Of a stretch of DNA of 20,320 bases, positions 6,514 to 14,783 are shown piece by piece. Where the stretch lies: the NCBI GenBank assembly GCA_001275005.1, contig JWZX01000581.1, forward strand, positions 1 through 20,320, in the 5' to 3' direction. Source of the DNA: Chrysochromulina tobinii (taxonomy: Eukaryota; Haptophyta; Prymnesiales; Chrysochromulinaceae). The first letter of the stretch is position 1. Each line of letters starts with the position of its first letter. The position numbers and the translations under genes are program-made. The notes under the pieces were generated by a model. The model was given only the letters and a program-made list of their open reading frames with translations, did no database searches and was not told the DNA's origin.

Positions 6514-8634
6514 TCATATGCGCAAGACGACATCTTCGTCCTGCTCCGGACCATCGCCTGCTGAGGATAGCCTCGCTGTCGAGTTCCTGTGGATGGAGGC
6601 GAGGCTTGTTGGCGAGAGACTCGTGTCGAAGGCCCCCAGCGCCGTCACGGGCGCCCGATCCGGAGGGGTGGTCGGCGGGTCGAGGTTCAACCAACGCCCT
6701 CCCTCCAGTGGCATCAACTGGGGGGCGTATTGGTGCGGGCTGACAGCGCCCGTGCCCCGACGCTCTGCCTCTAACCGTGCTGCCGCCACCACCTCCAACC
6801 GTTCTGCCTCTAACCGTTCCAAGGCGACTCGCAGCCGCTCTTTCGCCACCAGGCGCTCCGCCTCCACCTCCTCCAACGTCCCGTCCAGGCTAAGCGCACC
6901 CGACCCGTCCGACCCCTCGAAGCCCTCGTGGCCATTTGGCGCCATCGAGGGCGGCATCGAGGGCTGCGTAGGGGCGCGCCTCCGCGGCGACGTCGGGGTA
7001 CATACCTGATGGTGCACTTTGCTTGTGCTGCCACCAGCCTCGTCGATCCGTTTTCGGAGATCGAGTGTGGAGATCGGGACCGCGTGGAGACCGGGTGTGG
7101 ATTCCGTTGGCCGCACCGAGCGCGACCACTCGAGGACATCGTTCTCTGTCGATAAATTGAGGGCCTCATTCAGCGGCAAGTCGGATCGAATGGAGGAGTG
7201 CGCGAGTGGCGTTGGCTGCGGCGTCAAGGTTGGCGGGGCTGCAGGAGCCGGCGAGTGTGCCGCCTGCATCTGTGCCTGCCGCAGCTGCTCCTCCAACTCA
7301 ACCACGCGCGCCTCGGCCTTGGCAAGCCGCGCCGCTGCCTTCGCTTGGCTTGCCGGTGTGCCGCCGGCCTCGAGCACCTCGACGCGGCACGCGAGCTGCT
7401 CCGCCAGCACGGTGGTCGACCGCAGAAGCTGCTGAAGATCGCGGGTCTCTTTGTCCAGCTCTGCTATGCGGCTTGCCAATGCCGCCGCATGAGCCTCGGA
7501 GGCGCTCAGCTTGGCGCTCAGCTTGGCCTCGAGGCTGTCGTTGTCGTCGGCTGGCGCCTCTGACGCCAGCGTTGGCGGCGGCACGGGCGTTGATGAAAGC
7601 ACGGGCGAAAGCGCTGACGGCGGCAGCCGCGGCATCTCTTCTTCGTCCGTGTCGGGCTCAGTGTCGGGCTCAGAGGGCTCATTGAAGTCATCACCACCCA
7701 GCGAGACCGCGGCACTTATCGTTCGGGTAGCAGCGGGCACCGCCGGATCTTGCGCCTTTGCCTTCTCTGCATCCGTAGCACAGCGCTCCGCTTCTGCCAG
7801 CATGGCTTCTCTCGCACTCGCACTCCGCTCGGCTGCGGCGAGCTGCGCTCGCAGCTCGTCCACTTGCTTGGCCAGGCTTGCATGCGCACTGTCTGCATGG
7901 GCAATCGCACCATGATGGGCAATCGCGCCATGATGGGCGCCGTCCGCAGCAGTCGCAGGAGTCGCAGCAGCAGCGACCGCACGCAAGGTGCCGTTGCCGT
8001 TGCCGTTGCCGCTGCCGCTGATAGGCTTAGTGCTCCCGGATGCACCCTTGCGCATGAAACCCCAACTCGGGACTCGCTCCCGCCCCGGGGCCATCAAGGT
8101 TGTTGCGAGCCAATCGAAACCCCTTTCTATGCCTGTGCCATCAAGAGCGATGGTGCCCTGTACGTGCCACTGTAGAAGCCCCAACTCGGCCAACCCCACC
8201 CTTTTCGCAATCTCTTGGGGCGACAGCGCATTCGGCTGGTCCTGCTTGTTCGCGAGCAGCAGCACGGCTGTGCTCGAGAGATCGACGCTCGTAAACAACT
8301 TCTCAAACTCACGCCTTGCCTCGGGAATTCGTTGCAGGTCAGTGGAGTCGACGACAATGAGAAGTCCGTTGGTCGCCCGGCAGTACTGTGGCCAAAGTTC
8401 GCGCATTTTATGCTGTCCACCGACGTCGAAATACGTGATGTGAAGTACATCGCGGCCAACGTGGTGTACCACCGTGGTCATCAAGAAACCGATTGTCGGC
8501 ATAGGAGACTTGTCATCCACCGTGCGTCCGCGCCGATTGAGGTAGCGCACCACGGACGTCTTGCCGGCGTTGTTGAGGCCTACGACAACGATCCTCGCCT
8601 TGCGCTCGCCTTCCTTTCCTACATAGTAGGCCAT
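6514..8634 (-). CDS. ARF/ARL-family small GTPase with long C-terminal coiled-coil tail
   Basis: 706 aa if started at the ATG at 8634 (MAYYVGKEGERKARIVVVG). The first ~190 residues are a complete ARF-type G domain: P-loop GLNNAGKT (19-26), switch I PTIGF (46-50), DVGGQ with the catalytic-type Gln (70-74), NKQD (129-132), and the later ALDG segment. ARF/ARL proteins are GTP switches recruiting effectors to membranes or cilia. Residue 2 is Ala, so the usual N-myristoyl glycine is absent. The ~510-aa tail has several predicted coiled coils (for example LAKQVDELRAQLAAAE, LASRIAELDKETRDLQQLL, RVVELEEQLRQAQ, AERLVAKERLRVALERLEAE) separated by Pro/Ser-rich and acidic linkers. ARL13B is a known ARL with a coiled-coil tail, but motif details differ. 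The frame stays open about 79 codons farther upstream; I take that as 5' leader because the G domain begins at 8634 and TATA-like boxes lie at 8774-8796. Confidence 0.85.
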   Translation of the reverse strand: MAYYVGKEGERKARIVVVGLNNAGKTSVVRYLNRRGRTVDDKSPMPTIGFLMTTVVHHVGRDVLHITYFDVGGQHKMRELWPQYCRATNGLLIVVDSTDLQRIPEARREFEKLFTSVDLSSTAVLLLANKQDQPNALSPQEIAKRVGLAELGLLQWHVQGTIALDGTGIERGFDWLATTLMAPGRERVPSWGFMRKGASGSTKPISGSGNGNGNGTLRAVAAAATPATAADGAHHGAIAHHGAIAHADSAHASLAKQVDELRAQLAAAERSASAREAMLAEAERCATDAEKAKAQDPAVPAATRTISAAVSLGGDDFNEPSEPDTEPDTDEEEMPRLPPSALSPVLSSTPVPPPTLASEAPADDNDSLEAKLSAKLSASEAHAAALASRIAELDKETRDLQQLLRSTTVLAEQLACRVEVLEAGGTPASQAKAAARLAKAEARVVELEEQLRQAQMQAAHSPAPAAPPTLTPQPTPLAHSSIRSDLPLNEALNLSTENDVLEWSRSVRPTESTPGLHAVPISTLDLRKRIDEAGGSTSKVHHQVCTPTSPRRRAPTQPSMPPSMAPNGHEGFEGSDGSGALSLDGTLEEVEAERLVAKERLRVALERLEAERLEVVAAARLEAERRGTGAVSPHQYAPQLMPLEGGRWLNLDPPTTPPDRAPVTALGAFDTSLSPTSLASIHRNSTARLSSAGDGPEQDEDVVLRI
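6964..7005 (-). other. Possible 42-nt in-frame intron or retained intron
   Basis: On the minus strand a strong donor, CAG followed by GTATGT, is found 42 nt upstream of CTACGCAG. The length is a multiple of three with no stop, so the ARL tail reads through whether or not it is removed. It is shorter than every other intron in the window (72-244 nt), so it may simply be coding. Confidence 0.2.
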
Positions 8635-9046
8635 GAGTGTAACGCGGAGTGAAAGAGGCGGGTGGAGCGGAGCGCGTGGCGCCGTCCCGGGCAATGCCGT
8701 GTGAACATGGGTGTGAATTTGTTCGGCGCGCACCCGCGGCGCCGGACGCGCCGCCCGCCGCTTCCCGCCGCGCTTTATACGTTCTTGGCGTATATAGGCC
8801 GTAGCTCTCGCGAGTCTCGTGGGAACGCTCGGTACCTCGTGCAGGATTCGAACCATTCGTCCGCCGCACACCCCTGCTCTGTGCGCTCCACTGTGAGTGC
8901 CGACCTACTTATCCTATACTTCGCCTTCCGGTTCCAGTACAGCTGTGTTCAATGTATAGGCACGATGCTCGATGGTCGATGCGTGTTAAGGCTTGACCTG
9001 ACAAGACCTGACACCACCGACGTCGTCTTTCATATCCAAACTCTGC
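8635..9046. other. Intergenic region between transaldolase 3' end and ARL start
   Basis: These 412 bp hold the transaldolase 3' flank and the ARL promoter and leader, both on the minus strand. The only notable signals are the TATA-like boxes at 8774-8796. A tRNA B-box-like ggattcgaacc at about 8844-8854 was examined and rejected. Confidence 0.45.
8774..8796 (-). promoter_or_regulatory. Candidate TATA boxes for the ARL fusion gene
   Basis: Read on the minus strand, TATATA lies at 8796-8791 and TATAAA at 8779-8774, about 140-160 nt upstream of the ATG at 8634. They are AT-rich islands in very GC-rich flanks. Transcription about 30 nt downstream would give a ~110-nt leader and would exclude the upstream in-frame codons. 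This is an inference from motif and position. Confidence 0.35.
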
Positions 9047-10563
9047 TCACAGCTTCCCACGCAGGGCAGCCTCGAGCTTGAGCGTCTCCGCGACGAACAT
9101 GTTGATACCTTCTGCCATCTTTGTGGTGGCACACACATCGGCGTTGAGCGCGAATCGGAACTCGGCTTCGGAGATGTCGCCGTCTCCCACGATGGAATCG
9201 GCGCACGCGGCGCTCGCCGCTGCGGGTGTGAGCTGCCGCAGAAGTGGCTCTTGCGTGGCAGCCAGCTGGTCGAGGATCGATGGCGGGATCGTCACTTCCG
9301 ACACGAGGATAGGGGGTAGGGTGGGAGGGCGTGCAGAGTCAGCATGCAGGCGGAGAAGCACAGGCAGAGAACCGTAGCATGGAATAGGGGCGCGGGGGTT
9401 GGATCGCCGTGTTCCCACTGCGGTCGACACCCGCGAGCGCCACGATCTCGTCGGTCGCATGCTCCGCGATCTTATCAGCCGGTGTCGAGCGCGATGGCCG
9501 CCAGGATGCGGGCATGCAGATGGTATTCTCGTGCCCAAACTTTTTGTAGTAAGCGTACATGCGGCTGACACTCTTGACGCCCGGGTCCTCCGAGGGTTCG
9601 TATGCCTTCTTGCCACCGTTGGCCCCGGCCCAGTCCTTGATGCGGCCGGGGAAGGGCGAGACTGCCAAGAGAGAGAGAGGGAGACAAAGAGAGAGAGAGG
9701 CGATGGATCGGAAAACTGCCTCTAGTACGAAGGGCGCAGAGTGCAGGGCAATGTACGGCAATGCAGGGCGATGTGCGGGCAATGAACGGCACTGCAGGGC
9801 ACTGCAGGGCAAATGAACGGCACTGCATGGATATCGATCTCTGATTCGGTCTCAGCTCTCAGCTCTCAGGGCAATCGATCTCTGCTTCAGTCTCGAAGGC
9901 CGTACTGAGGCGTGCGCCCGCCTGCGCGGCCGCGACCGCCTGGATAAAGCCAAAGATCAGGGTGATGTTGCAGGTGATCCCCTCCTTTTCGAGCACTTTG
10001 GCCGCCTGGATGCCCTCCCACGTGCCAGCAAGCTTGACAAGCACGCGAGTGCGAGGCACACCCGCCGCCTCATACATGGCAATGATGCGGCGCGCACGCG
10101 CGATCGACTCTTCCGTGTCAAAAGAGGCGCGAATGTCCACCTCGGTCGACACGTAGCCAGGTACGAGCTTAACGATCTCAAGGCCGAGCTCCACTGCGAG
10201 CCTATCCATGGCGAGCTCGAGCACCGCCTCAGTCCCTTTGGCATTTTTCTTGGCGTAGGCAATCGCGCTGTCCACAAACGCGATATACCGAGCATCTCCG
10301 CTCAGGCCAGCCTGTGAGACGAACAGCGGGTTGGTCGTTGCGTCCGTGATCAAGCCGGTTGCACCGTATGCCTTGATGATGTCCAGGTCTCCCGTGTCGA
10401 TTGAGAGTGTCGTCATGCGAGCGAGCTGCGCGAGCTGCGACGCCTCGGGGACAGCGATGGAAGCTGCTGTAGGCGTACCCGCCCGACTGGTGTGAACACC
10501 CGCCCGCCCGAGCAGCAGCGCGCCAGTGCTGAAGACCGCGGATAAACTCAGAGAGAGATGCAT
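9047..10563 (-). CDS. TAL1: Transaldolase, three exons, with N-terminal extension
   Basis: Exons 10563-9906, 9661-9419 and 9294-9047 join at GT-AG sites (introns of 244 and 124 nt) to give 382 aa. Family landmarks are DTGD and TDATTNPLF near residues 56-81, VSTEVDIRASFDT, LVKLAGTWEGI with the Schiff-base Lys at residue 177, EKEGITCNITLIF, ISPFPGRIKDW across the first junction, and EDPGVKSVSRMYAYYKKFG. The enzyme moves dihydroxyacetone units between sugar phosphates in the non-oxidative pentose phosphate pathway. Compared with the ~317-aa bacterial enzyme there are about 50 extra N-terminal residues starting MHLSLSLSAVFSTGALLLG. These look like a signal peptide and could be the first part of a bipartite plastid-targeting presequence. 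There is also a ~17-residue insertion (PSRSTPADKIAEHATDE) after the MPASWR segment, with no GT-AG pair available to remove it. Confidence 0.92.
9662..9905 (-). repeat. Repeat-rich first intron of transaldolase
   Basis: On the plus strand this intron has a (ga)n-rich run at about 9668-9701, which on the minus strand is the polypyrimidine tract directly before the TTGGCAG acceptor. At about 9735-9830 lies a degenerate short tandem array built on gcactgcaggg / gcaatgcaggg units. At about 9852-9869 agctctc is repeated. Confidence 0.6.
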
Positions 10564-10771
10564 GGCCGAGAGGCCTTCGGCGACTTCGGAGATAGTGAAT
10601 CTCCATTCTGTCGAGACAGGACGAGACCGGTGCTCTTGTCGTGTACGCAGCTCGGCGACCTCCGAGAAGGAGCAATCCGCAAACTTCTTGTTCCCCTTTT
10701 CTCGCTTGCCTTATCGATGACTTCTTTAGTGGGCGGCGGCTGAACGAGCCTGGGCCTCGGCTTACCGCACG
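10564..10771. promoter_or_regulatory. Divergent transaldolase/ATG4 intergenic region
   Basis: 208 bp separate the two start codons, so the promoters of both genes are probably here. I found no convincing TATA element. A pyrimidine-rich patch at about 10685-10710 is the main compositional feature. The role is inferred from the head-to-head arrangement. Confidence 0.4.
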
Positions 10772-12766
10772 ATGAGCGGCCTGGAGCGGCTCACGCTCAC
10801 CAACGTCAAAGAATGGCTGCGTGCCAAGGCCATGGAGGCCAGCCTCGAGCAAGCCTCTAATTTTGCATGGCTACACATGAAGGCGACGGAAGCTGGCTAT
10901 CACCTGTCAAACGCCTTGAGCAGGCCGATCGGTGACCCGCCGAGTGTAGCTTTTGGCGGTGTGCCGGTCGTCATGCTGGGTTGCTCGTACGTCCCTGCGC
11001 TCACAAGCGGCAACTTGCACGAGCGCGAGGCACGGCTCGTGCATGACCTGCGCTCGCGCGTATGGCTTACATACCGGAGCAATTTCCCGCCCATTTCGGG
11101 AACGAACCACACGACAGATGCGGGCTGGGGATGTATGTTGCGGTGCGGCCAGATGATCCTTGCGCAGACACTGCTTGCGCTGCTTGCTGGTCGTGGATGG
11201 CGCAGCGACGCTGTGCCTGCGTGGGCTCCGCAGCTTGCGACGGATTGCGAGACAGCGCCACCACACCATGATGGCGGCGCAGCGGATACCGCTGCCGCAA
11301 CAGCAGCAACCGGAAAGGGAGACGCCGTCGCACGTACAGCGGGTACCAGCAGGAAGGCAGCGGCATCAGCAGCAGCAGCGGCAGCGGCAGCAGCAGCGGC
11401 AACAGCCGCAGGAGCAGCAGCCGCAGGAGCAGCGGCAGGAGCAGCGGCAAGAGAAGGAGGAGGAGGAGATGGAAAAGGAGGAGGAGGAGGAGGAGTGACA
11501 GCGCCAGACAGCGCCTCCGGAGCGTCGTCGGCGCCCATCACGGCGCCGTGGAGCGAGGCGGCGCTGCTCGCGCTCTTTGCGGATACGCCCGACGCGCCCT
11601 TCTCGGTACATCGCATCGCCCTCGAGGGCGGGGTGCTTGGTACCCCGGCGGGCGGGTGGCACGCGCCGACCACGATCTGCCAGGTGCTTGCCGTGCTCGT
11701 TCACCATGCCGTAGACGCGGCCGTGAAGCTGCGCGTCGCCGAGCCCTTCGGAGCCGCTGTGAATGTGAACGTCGCCGAGCCCTTCGGAGCTGCTGTGAAT
11801 GTGAACGTCGCCGAGCCCTTCGGAGCTGCTGTGAATGTGAACGTCGCCGAGCCCTTCGGTGCCGCTGCCGAGCCCGCGGCATTGCGCTCGACAAACCCAG
11901 TGACGAGCCCAGTGACGACGACGGGCCCGGCCATCAACCCAGCGGAGGCGACGACCGCGCACACGGACGGCGACGAGCCGGCGGAGGCCGATGCCGAAGG
12001 CGGCGGCCATCCGAAGGCGGTACCGCAGGCGGCCGAGGCTGAGTCCCCGAGCGGCGAGTGCGACGACACGTCGCTCGAGGCGAAGCTGCTCGAGGCGACG
12101 TTGCAGGAGGCGCAGCAGCTACTCGCGCTCGAGGCGGAGGCGGCGGCTGCCAAGGAGGCCGCCGCGGCCGCCGTCGCCGCGGTGCTGCCCGAGCTCTCGG
12201 TGCACGTGGCTATGGACGGGACCCTCTACCGGCAGCACGTCGAGGAGGCGGCAGGGCGCGGCGGTGGCGGCTCGTGGCGGCCGGTCCTTATCTTCATTCC
12301 GCTGCGCCTGGGTCTCGAGAGCCTCAACCCGCAGTATGCGCCTGCGCTCGCTCGCCTCTTTGGCCTTCCACAGAGCGTCGGTATGATCGGTGGCCGGCCG
12401 CGCGCCGCGCACTACTTCGTGGGCAGCACGAGCGCGGGTAAGCTTCTTTACCTCGACCCGCACACGGTGCAGCCGGCGCTGCGGCGCGAGGCGCCCGAGG
12501 TGCGCTCGTGCCACTACACGGCGCCCACTGTGCCCTCGATCCGCACGCTCGAGCTCGATCCGTCGCTGGCGCTCGGCTTCCTTTGCCGCTCGCACGCCGA
12601 CTTGGACAGGTTATGCACCGACTGCGAGGCGCTCTTCGCCACGTGTCTGCCCCCATTCAGCCTCGCGCACGCCCCGCCCAACTTTGACCTCGTGGGCGAG
12701 GGAGGAGCAGGCGCCGACGAAGGCGAGGGCGGCGGCGAGGACGATGAGGACATGGTCTTGCTCTGA
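10772..12766 (+). CDS. ATG4: ATG4-type autophagy cysteine protease
   Basis: Intronless 664-aa frame. The peptidase C54 core is clear: TDAGWGCMLRCGQM with catalytic Cys at residue 121, SVHRIALEGG and GGWHAPTTICQVL, then VLIFIPLRLGLESLNPQY, FGLPQSVGMIGG, AHYFVG and YLDPHT, with catalytic Asp 562 and His 564. ATG4 trims the C-terminus of ATG8 to expose the glycine that is joined to phosphatidylethanolamine, and also releases ATG8 from membranes. At 664 aa it is longer than animal ATG4B (393 aa). The extra length comes from an Ala- then Gly-rich insert near residues 165-240 and from the 36-bp repeat array plus an acidic Ala/Glu-rich segment at about residues 320-475, between the two halves of the core. 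The C-terminus is acidic (EDDEDMVLL), and NFDLV just before it could be an ATG8-interacting motif. Confidence 0.95.
   Translation: MSGLERLTLTNVKEWLRAKAMEASLEQASNFAWLHMKATEAGYHLSNALSRPIGDPPSVAFGGVPVVMLGCSYVPALTSGNLHEREARLVHDLRSRVWLTYRSNFPPISGTNHTTDAGWGCMLRCGQMILAQTLLALLAGRGWRSDAVPAWAPQLATDCETAPPHHDGGAADTAAATAATGKGDAVARTAGTSRKAAASAAAAAAAAAAATAAGAAAAGAAAGAAAREGGGGDGKGGGGGGVTAPDSASGASSAPITAPWSEAALLALFADTPDAPFSVHRIALEGGVLGTPAGGWHAPTTICQVLAVLVHHAVDAAVKLRVAEPFGAAVNVNVAEPFGAAVNVNVAEPFGAAVNVNVAEPFGAAAEPAALRSTNPVTSPVTTTGPAINPAEATTAHTDGDEPAEADAEGGGHPKAVPQAAEAESPSGECDDTSLEAKLLEATLQEAQQLLALEAEAAAAKEAAAAAVAAVLPELSVHVAMDGTLYRQHVEEAAGRGGGGSWRPVLIFIPLRLGLESLNPQYAPALARLFGLPQSVGMIGGRPRAAHYFVGSTSAGKLLYLDPHTVQPALRREAPEVRSCHYTAPTVPSIRTLELDPSLALGFLCRSHADLDRLCTDCEALFATCLPPFSLAHAPPNFDLVGEGGAGADEGEGGGEDDEDMVLL
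11361..11500 (+). repeat. Alanine/glycine codon microsatellite in ATG4
   Basis: A run of gca/gcg/gga-type triplets encodes mostly Ala (about residues 197-230) and then Gly/Lys (about 231-242). The frame is maintained through it, consistent with triplet slippage under coding constraint. Confidence 0.8.
11735..11872 (+). repeat. 36-bp coding minisatellite in ATG4 (about 3.7 copies)
   Basis: Units at 11735-11770, 11771-11806 and 11807-11842, plus a partial unit from 11843, encode VAEPFGAAVNVN three times and then VAEPFGAAAEP. The first three units differ by only one synonymous-type change (gccgct or gctgct), indicating recent expansion. The 36-bp period keeps the reading frame. Confidence 0.9.
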
Positions 12767-12938
12767 AAGAGTGTCGACAGCCGTGCTTGGTCGTGGCGGC
12801 AACGCCACGATCGTCGCTTCCTGCGCGTCGCGAGCTTTGCATCTCGGCCATGATATCGGAAACAAAGTTTTCATTCCACAAGCCGCCGTGCACAGCTCAT
12901 CGACCAGTTCACAGTTTCTTTTTGTGGACTCGGTGAGC

Positions 12939-14059
12939 ATGGTCATCGACCCCGCCACCACCTTTGCCATTGTTGGCTACGCGTCGTGCTCATCATTCAT
13001 GCTCGTGATCAACAAGGTCGCCGTGCACTTTCTTCCTGCACCAGGCTTCGTGCTCTTCGCGCAGTGCATGTCCTCGTGGATCGCCGTCAAGCTTGCAGGC
13101 TTGCTCGGGCTCATCGACGTTGACGAGCTCGAGTGGCCGAAGGCAAAGGCCTTCTTCCCCGTTGCGGCAGCCTTCCTCGCGTGCATTTTCGCCAACATCA
13201 AGACGCTGCAGTTCGCCAACGTCGAGACGTTCGTCGTCTTCCGTGCATCAACACCTCTAGTGATCGGCATCGCTGAATGGTGGTTCATGGGCCGTGAGCT
13301 GCCCAATGCACGCTCAGCGGCTGCGATGCTCACGCTCTGTGCCGGCGCGGTCTTCTACGTTCTAACGGACGCCTCCTTCAAGGTGGACCCAGATGTCAGC
13401 CTTGGGTACGCGTGGGTCGTCGTCTGGTACGTCATCTTCTCTTTCGACCAGCTCTACATCAAGCACGCCGTCGACACTGTGAAGATGCGTTCCAACTGGG
13501 GACGCGTCTACTACACCAACCTGTGGGCATCGATCCTTCTGTTTTGGCTCACGCTCGCGACCGAGCCGCAGACTCTCACGGCCATGCAATGGACGTTCAA
13601 ACCTGTCGCCGCGCTGAGCCTCTCTTGTGCTGCTGGCGTCGCGATGTCGTACTTTGCCTTCCTCTGCCGCGCAGCAGTGTCAGCGACTTCATTCACCGTC
13701 ATCGGCAACGTCTGCAAGGTGCTCGCGCCGCGCAGCACCTGCCGAGGGAGATTGCCTCACCGCCCTGCTACTCTGGGCGGAGCGCCCACTGCTGTGCACC
13801 CTGCGCACAGGTCGTCACAATCCTGATCAACGTGAGCATATGGGACAAACACGCCTCCATCGAGGGCCTAGGCGCGCTCTTCCTGTGCCTCGTCGCTGCC
13901 GCCGCGTACGAGCAGGCTCCCTTTCGGAGGAAAGAGGCTGCGAGCGAGAAGGAGCGCATACTCCAAAGCGAGGTGGAGATGGGGCTCGGCAAGGACGATG
14001 TCGGCGAATCGGACACCGAACGGGCCGCGTCGAGCCCAGAGCGCGCGCGTCCTCGCTAG
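12939..14059 (+). CDS. Nucleotide-sugar transporter (DMT superfamily, TPT/NST type), two exons
   Basis: Exon 1 (12939-13718) and exon 2 (13811-14059) join at GT-AG across a 92-nt intron to give 342 aa. The protein has about ten hydrophobic segments, starting with FAIVGYASCSSFMLVINKVAV. Conserved family-type sequence includes ANIKTLQFANVETFVVFRASTPL and, across the splice, FTVIGNVCKVVTILINVSIW. The latter occupies the place of the FxxxGxxNK signature of GDP-mannose transporters but with Cys for Asn. Relatives exchange nucleotide sugars for nucleoside monophosphates across the Golgi or ER membrane; the substrate here is not determinable. The C-terminal ~45 residues are hydrophilic and charged. 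The start at 12939 is the nearest ATG before the first membrane segment; the frame is open farther upstream, but that stretch does not look like protein. It lies 172 bp after ATG4 on the same strand. Confidence 0.85.
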
Positions 14060-14783
14060 GTCCACACGAAACGATTCACCCAAACCCATGCAACCTCTTC
14101 CAGCTGATGCGTCAGTCAGATCTGCGAAGTGCGCACATTTGATGACCCGAGCCCGACTCTGAGACTCGCGCATCGGCGGAGCTCTCTGGCGCGTGGCGGC
14201 GGGACTGGGTTCTGGAGCCATACCACTCGACCTACGAACCTACCACTGGACGGGACGCGACGGAGCGGCCCGCTCCCGCCCCGCCCGGCGGGACCGCCAC
14301 CCGCGCCGCGGAAAAACGCGAATACAACACTTTTTGCCGTCGATATTATAGGTTTGGTGTTAGGTTTGTGTAAATCTTTACTTTTCGTGCGGAGTGCCCG
14401 CGGGTCCGCGCCGGGGAGATCAGGTGAATAACCCGATACCCCGTATGGCAACTTGACGAACGCGAATGCGACGACGCTCGAGGCCGCGTTATCGGTGCCC
14501 GCTCGCAGCGATTGCGAATGCGGCGCAAGAGAGGCGAGCGATCCGAGACTCGAAGGAAGACGTCCTCGGATCCGTACGCGAGGTAAACGCGAGGTTGATG
14601 GATGACGCACCGGCTGATCACCATACCCGAGGTCGCAAATGAACTTCGAAGAGGGAGTGGGGCTAACCGCCACACCTCAGAGATCGCTGCCGGTATGCGT
14701 GCTGATCAGCTGCCAGGGCCTCCGTATGCCTCCGACCCGATCGCGGACTCGATCTTCGTCTGAAAGCGCTGAGGCGGCTCAGC
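14060..14783. other. Convergent intergenic region, no gene seen
   Basis: These 724 bp separate the stops of the transporter (plus) and the membrane protein (minus). A very GC-rich patch at about 14250-14315 (repeated cccgcc/cggcgg) is followed by a markedly AT-richer stretch at 14315-14390. A 185-codon open frame on the minus strand (14673-14116) has no recognisable protein character. Confidence 0.45.

Noticed and set aside
8635-8871. N-terminal extension of the ARL frame by about 79 codons
   Set aside because: The extension is Arg/Pro-rich without conservation and contains the TATA-like boxes; ARF-family G domains start close to the N-terminus, so 8634 is preferred.
8835-8925. tRNA-like B box (ggattcgaacc) on the minus strand
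   Set aside because: The T-stem does not pair beyond two bases, and no matching acceptor 5' strand or A box is found at the right distance.
14116-14673. 185-codon minus-strand frame between the transporter and the membrane protein
   Set aside because: No recognisable domain, composition resembles random GC-rich sequence, and the AT-rich patch inside it does not behave like coding DNA.
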